DNA from: Candidatus Sabulitectum sp.
GTDB lineage: Bacteria > Fermentibacterota > Fermentibacteria > Fermentibacterales > JCC-6
Direction: 5' to 3'
Assembly: GCA_029934845.1 (NCBI GenBank)
Contig: JAOZLN010000101.1
Location: 1 to 8,225, forward strand
DNA length: 8,225 nucleotides
The notes below the pieces were generated by a model, which was not told the DNA's origin, did not search any database, and saw only the letters and a program-made list of their open reading frames with translations. Positions 5,004-8,225 of the stretch are shown here, piece by piece (the first letter of the stretch is position 1; the number at the start of each line of letters is the position of its first letter). A program made the translations under genes and the position numbers.

Positions 5004-5839
5004 CGGGCAATCCCTACTATAAGTTCATTTAAGCGTGCTCCTGGAATAAGAACATGATCACCTGAAAGAACCGTTACATTAGAATCATCAAGCCCGTTGC
5101 TTCTCCAGCGGTTCAGAGCGGTTTCATACGTGTTGTAAGGATCAAGAATAATTACAAAATCAGGGTCAATTGCAAGAATCCCCTCTACAGAAACAGCAGG
5201 ATAGCTGCCAGCCTCCGGAGCAGCCAGAACACAACCCATACCGGTAAGAATGTCAAAGTAGAAAGTATCCATTCCAGCAACGGTGATCGCACCATCACCC
5301 TCCAGATACACAACGATCATCACCTCGGGGGAAGTAGTTTCGAAAACAGAGGAAAGAGAATCCAATGTAAAGATTATCTCATCTCTGAATTCGCTGAGGT
5401 CTGCTTCCGGGTAAAGATCCTCAATTCTACGACTGGATCCATAAACATCATCCAGCCTGTCAAAAGAATACTGATAGCATGGAATTCCCAGTCTTTCAGC
5501 AAGATCGGTAAGAGATTGGTTTCTGCCCACAACATGTATGGAAGTTGCCCCGAGAGCAGAGATCATTTCCAGCGACGGCGTCATAAAATCTCCTATAACC
5601 GCAAGCTGTGATGCCTGAGATGGCCATATTGAGAATCTGTCAACCCCTGCAAGACGCTCCCATGTACCGGATATGTAGAACAGCTCTGTCAGCGATGGTC
5701 CAAAAACAATGATCGAAGTATCATTGTCCATAGATTCGCCCTGAGCTATTTGTGCAGAATTTTCTTCCTTACTGCAACCAGTCAGAAACATCAAAATCAC
5801 TGAAATCACGGCGAAGTATCTTAATGGAAGCCTTTTCAA
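4991..5839 (-). CDS. Periplasmic-binding lipoprotein of a cobalamin/siderophore-class ABC importer
   Basis: A 282-residue class III substrate-binding protein (Peripla_BP_2, BtuF/FecB-like). It begins with a lipoprotein signal: positive MKRLPLR, a hydrophobic stretch, then lipobox LTGC (19-22), so Cys22 should be lipid-anchored in the periplasm. The mature part shows IIVFGPSLTELFYISGTWERLAGVDRF (43-69), the GDFMTPSLEMISALGATSIHVV lobe around 83-104, and a second lobe ending in AIDPDFVIILDP (224-235). The start is TTG (5837-5839), since no later start keeps the signal peptide; AAGGA lies about nine bases upstream. The gene begins 71 bases inside the sigma-factor gene. Cobalamin, heme and ferric siderophore are all possible substrates; no riboswitch or TonB receptor is visible to narrow the choice. 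Confidence 0.88.
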   Translation of the reverse strand: MKRLPLRYFAVISVILMFLTGCSKEENSAQIAQGESMDNDTSIIVFGPSLTELFYISGTWERLAGVDRFSIWPSQASQLAVIGDFMTPSLEMISALGATSIHVVGRNQSLTDLAERLGIPCYQYSFDRLDDVYGSSRRIEDLYPEADLSEFRDEIIFTLDSLSSVFETTSPEVMIVVYLEGDGAITVAGMDTFYFDILTGMGCVLAAPEAGSYPAVSVEGILAIDPDFVIILDPYNTYETALNRWRSNGLDDSNVTVLSGDHVLIPGARLNELIVGIARCLN

Positions 5840-6764
5840 TCTGCCGGGTCCTTTCTGCTGATAGACCTAGAACTTCTGCAATGTCCGCCAGCTTATGGGT
5901 GTCACCATCCATTAAACCATACCGCATTACAAGAATGAATTTGGCCCTTTTGTCCAGTTTATCAAGTGCTTCTTTCACCATGTCATTAAGGGAAACTGTA
6001 CCTGGTTCCACAGCCCCGGAGGCCAGCCTTTCCTCTAGAGACAAACCTGTTCCGTCCACAGGGTCGTGGATGGAATCAATAGTTTCCGAGAGACTCAGCA
6101 GAATCGACCAGTCCATATCTCCGCCAGTCTCCATCTCTATTTCGTAAGGCACAGGATATCTGCCTTTGTCAGAAGCAAAACCCTCAATTACCTCTTTAAG
6201 GTATCTGCCTTTTCTAATCACGTGTGAAGGTACTCTTACCAGCCTGTGCTGCTTCTCCAGTGCAAGAAGAACTTTTCTTTTTATACGAATAAGTGCATAG
6301 GTAAGAAAACCTCCATTACCTGAAAAATCAAACCTTCTGACCGCATCAAGAAGCCCCTCACACCCCTCCTGAACAAAGTCCATTTCCTCCAGGGCTCCTG
6401 CCACACCACGGGTATAGCGCCTGACGATCATAAGAACCAGCCGGAGATTACCCTCTACAAGTTCTGCTTCAGCATCCAGAAGAAGCTCAATACATTTTTC
6501 AGCCTCGGCTCTTACCGAAAGATCAGTAACCAGACAGAGTTCGTGATGAATGGCTTTCTGTGTAATAGTCCAGTCATGTCTTACAGAATTGTCCTGCTGC
6601 ATATCCAGCAGATTCAGCAATTTTTCCCTTGCCCCCTTAATGATCGTGGCAAGCTGAGCCCGTTTCTTCTTATTGGAAACCTCAGCAGAATCAACAATAG
6701 ACCGAAATCTTTTACTGGTATCTGATGATACAGGTCTGTTACCGTTCATGAATGGTACCGCCAT
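5769..6764 (-). CDS. Divergent sigma-70 family RNA polymerase sigma factor
   Basis: About 331 residues from ATG at 6764; TTG 6779 and ATG 6749 are alternative starts and no ribosome binding site clearly decides. The order is: a family-specific N-terminal 90 residues; region 2 from NLRLVLMIVRRYT (106-118) through DFVQEGCEGLLDAVRRFDF (129-147) and TYALIRIKRKV (155-165); region 3 LVRVPSHVIRKGRYL (175-189); and region 4 with the helix-turn-helix LADIAEVLGLSAERTRQIE (292-310). Region 1.1 is absent. Region 2.3/2.4 is odd: the two adjacent tryptophans that melt the -10 in housekeeping sigmas are Ile and Arg, and the Gln and Thr reading position -12 are Arg and Leu. It sits after dnaG where rpoD usually lies, overlapping dnaG and the next gene. 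It may be an alternative or highly derived sigma. Confidence 0.88.
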   Translation of the reverse strand: MAVPFMNGNRPVSSDTSKRFRSIVDSAEVSNKKKRAQLATIIKGAREKLLNLLDMQQDNSVRHDWTITQKAIHHELCLVTDLSVRAEAEKCIELLLDAEAELVEGNLRLVLMIVRRYTRGVAGALEEMDFVQEGCEGLLDAVRRFDFSGNGGFLTYALIRIKRKVLLALEKQHRLVRVPSHVIRKGRYLKEVIEGFASDKGRYPVPYEIEMETGGDMDWSILLSLSETIDSIHDPVDGTGLSLEERLASGAVEPGTVSLNDMVKEALDKLDKRAKFILVMRYGLMDGDTHKLADIAEVLGLSAERTRQIEKASIKILRRDFSDFDVSDWLQ

Positions 6765-8225
6765 CAGCAAGCTCTTCAAGAGTCATTGCCTTTTCTTCGG
6801 CATCGGCACTGGAAAGCCCTCTCCTCAACTTTCTGCGCCTTGGAATTTCTCTTCGCTTTCTCTCAATATCCATTTTAAGCTTGGTGATCTCCTGCGTGGT
6901 CACTGATTCAAGAAATCCCACAATATCTGCACAATCACTTGAAACATCCTCTGGAAGCTCGCCGAAAACCAGTGAAGAATACCCCTGCTCTACCTGTTTT
7001 CTGAAAACCGCAAGAATTTTTACAGCCTGGTCTGATTGCATGTCTTCGTCTCTAAGGAATCCGATCAACCCTCTGTCCAGAATGCCGCCTGCTGTAATGG
7101 CTCTTAGAATGCCCCTGTCGCCACTTCCTATTTTGCTGTCTGACCTTCTATTTCTTTGTGCAAACGGTCTTTTTGAATTCCTGAGTTTCTCGGCTGATCT
7201 GGTCAGTGCAGTTCTCGAATAGCCTGTGAATTTCTCGACCTTGCTTTGAAGGTCTTCCTCCACCAGAGGGTCTGAAGAGGCAACTGCAACTTCCAGAAGC
7301 CTTTTTGCGATCTCTATTCTGCCTGGACCGTCGGGTACTCTGCCCCCAAGAAGAGAAATACAGAAAGAGATAGGATCATAAGCTGAAACAATAAGTTGTT
7401 CAAAAGCAGCCTTGCCTTTTTCTTTCACATAATCATCCGGATCCATCTTCCCCGGCAGTCTGACTATCTGGGGATAAGCTCCCTGAGCAAGAAGTATTCT
7501 CGCAGCTTTCACTGCTGCTTTACCACCAGCGGGATCACCATCGTAACAGATATATATTTTTTCGGACATGCTCTTCAGGTTTCTGGCCTGTTTTTCTGTA
7601 AGAGCCGTTCCACTTGTGGCAACTGTTCCTGTGTAGCCAATGGAAACAAGCCTGGCATGATCAAAGTAGCCCTCTACCAGAATTGCCATTCCTGTTTCTC
7701 TGGCTCCCCTCTGGGCGGTACTGTAACCGTAAAGGAAAGATCCTTTTTTGTATATGGTTGTTTCCGGGCCATTCAGATACTTGGGCTCAACATCTCCCAT
7801 AGCACGGGCACCAAAGGAAACAACTCTTCCTCTTCTGTCACAAATAGAAAATGTCAGCCGGTTTCTGAACCTGTCATACGGGTTTCCCCTGTCGGTAATA
7901 ACAAGCCCTGCTTCACTCATAACTGATACTGAGAAGTTTTTGCTTCGGAGATGCTCAAGAAGAGCATTTCCTCCTGGAGCATATCCTATATCAGTTCCGG
8001 GAATATCCTGATCAAACGATCTTTTTTGCAGGTATTCTCTTGCCTTTTTCCCAACGGGTTCTGTGAAACAAGCCCCGTAAAACTCCCTGGCCACTGACAG
8101 AACTTCATACAATCCCCTGGAAGTATCAGAGGATAAAGATCCGCTACTGGATCTCTCAATGGAAATACCATTTTCCTCTGCAAGTTCTTCAATAACCTCC
8201 ATGAAATTCAGATTCCTGTGCTTCA
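6739..8225 (-). CDS. dnaG: DNA primase DnaG, N-terminus cut by window edge
   Basis: The minus-strand frame is open to the window edge (at least 494 codons). The first in-frame ATG (8202) is internal, because the residues before it (KHRNLNF, followed by MEVIEELAEENGI) match the end of the zinc-binding domain and the linker of DnaG. The CHC2 zinc finger therefore lies off the window. Visible, numbered from that Met: RFRNRLTFSICDRRGRVVSFGAR (111-133) of the RNA-polymerase core, EPKYLNGPET (139-148), and the Toprim acidic residues in VEGYFD (E177, D181; E177 at 7672-7674) and YDGDPAGGKAA (D221, D223; 7534-7542). These bind the metals that make primers for Okazaki fragments. The C-terminal part is poorly conserved, basic and rich in Arg/Lys (441-456), with a short helicase-interaction region. 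It overlaps the sigma gene by 26 bases or more, as in macromolecular-synthesis operons. Confidence 0.95.
   Translation of the reverse strand, partial: KHRNLNFMEVIEELAEENGISIERSSSGSLSSDTSRGLYEVLSVAREFYGACFTEPVGKKAREYLQKRSFDQDIPGTDIGYAPGGNALLEHLRSKNFSVSVMSEAGLVITDRGNPYDRFRNRLTFSICDRRGRVVSFGARAMGDVEPKYLNGPETTIYKKGSFLYGYSTAQRGARETGMAILVEGYFDHARLVSIGYTGTVATSGTALTEKQARNLKSMSEKIYICYDGDPAGGKAAVKAARILLAQGAYPQIVRLPGKMDPDDYVKEKGKAAFEQLIVSAYDPISFCISLLGGRVPDGPGRIEIAKRLLEVAVASSDPLVEEDLQSKVEKFTGYSRTALTRSAEKLRNSKRPFAQRNRRSDSKIGSGDRGILRAITAGGILDRGLIGFLRDEDMQSDQAVKILAVFRKQVEQGYSSLVFGELPEDVSSDCADIVGFLESVTTQEITKLKMDIERKRREIPRRRKLRRGLSSADAEEKAMTLEELADGGTIHER

Overview
The window looks like bacterial chromosome from a Gram-negative-type (diderm) organism that I cannot place to phylum. 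A core operon (primase, sigma-70 factor, ABC importer) fills the right-hand 5 kb on the minus strand. The left-hand 3.3 kb is an accessory region with three toxin-antitoxin loci and long non-coding AT-rich stretches. Base composition shifts visibly: the far left (1-560) is GC-rich, the middle (about 830-3250) is AT-rich, and the operon is intermediate, so the left part is a mosaic.

Left edge (1-720): an AbiEi antitoxin gene on the minus strand runs off the window and is cut at its C-terminus. Its promoter, with overlapping inverted repeats, sits at 582-618. Behind the promoter (592-714) is a decayed fragment resembling the C-terminal end of another AbiEi-like gene. Positions 720-802 hold AATCAC repeats and a GNRA-capped hairpin; about 803-1440 shows no credible gene.

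Middle (1442-3211): a plus-strand antitoxin/toxin pair (Unstab_antitox-type antitoxin plus ParE/RelE toxin) is followed by a minus-strand Phd/YefM-RelE pair. Each pair is followed on the right by an ~80-nt element (2208-2289 and 3133-3211) with the layout of an integron attC site: R'' ending in AAC, a 4-nt spacer, an L stem with two extrahelical bases at the same positions in both copies, a 4-5 nt spacer, and GTT. The start of the segment after the first element (GTTGGCG, 2283-2289) is the exact reverse complement of the R'' box of the second (CGCCAAC, 3133-3139). That is expected if 2284-3205 is one excisable gene cassette. The main discovery is therefore a small integron-like cassette array (CALIN or distal end of a chromosomal integron) carrying toxin-antitoxin cassettes, ending about 75 bp from the core operon. 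No integrase gene is in the window.

Right (3277-8225, minus strand): dnaG (N-terminus off the window), a divergent sigma-70 factor lacking the region 2.3 tryptophans, a substrate-binding lipoprotein, an ABC ATPase and a FecCD-type permease. All are joined by overlaps, so they are probably co-transcribed and partly translationally coupled. The last three form an importer of the cobalamin/siderophore/heme class. The permease stop codon lies in the loop of a strong hairpin (3277-3299) that separates the operon from the cassette region.
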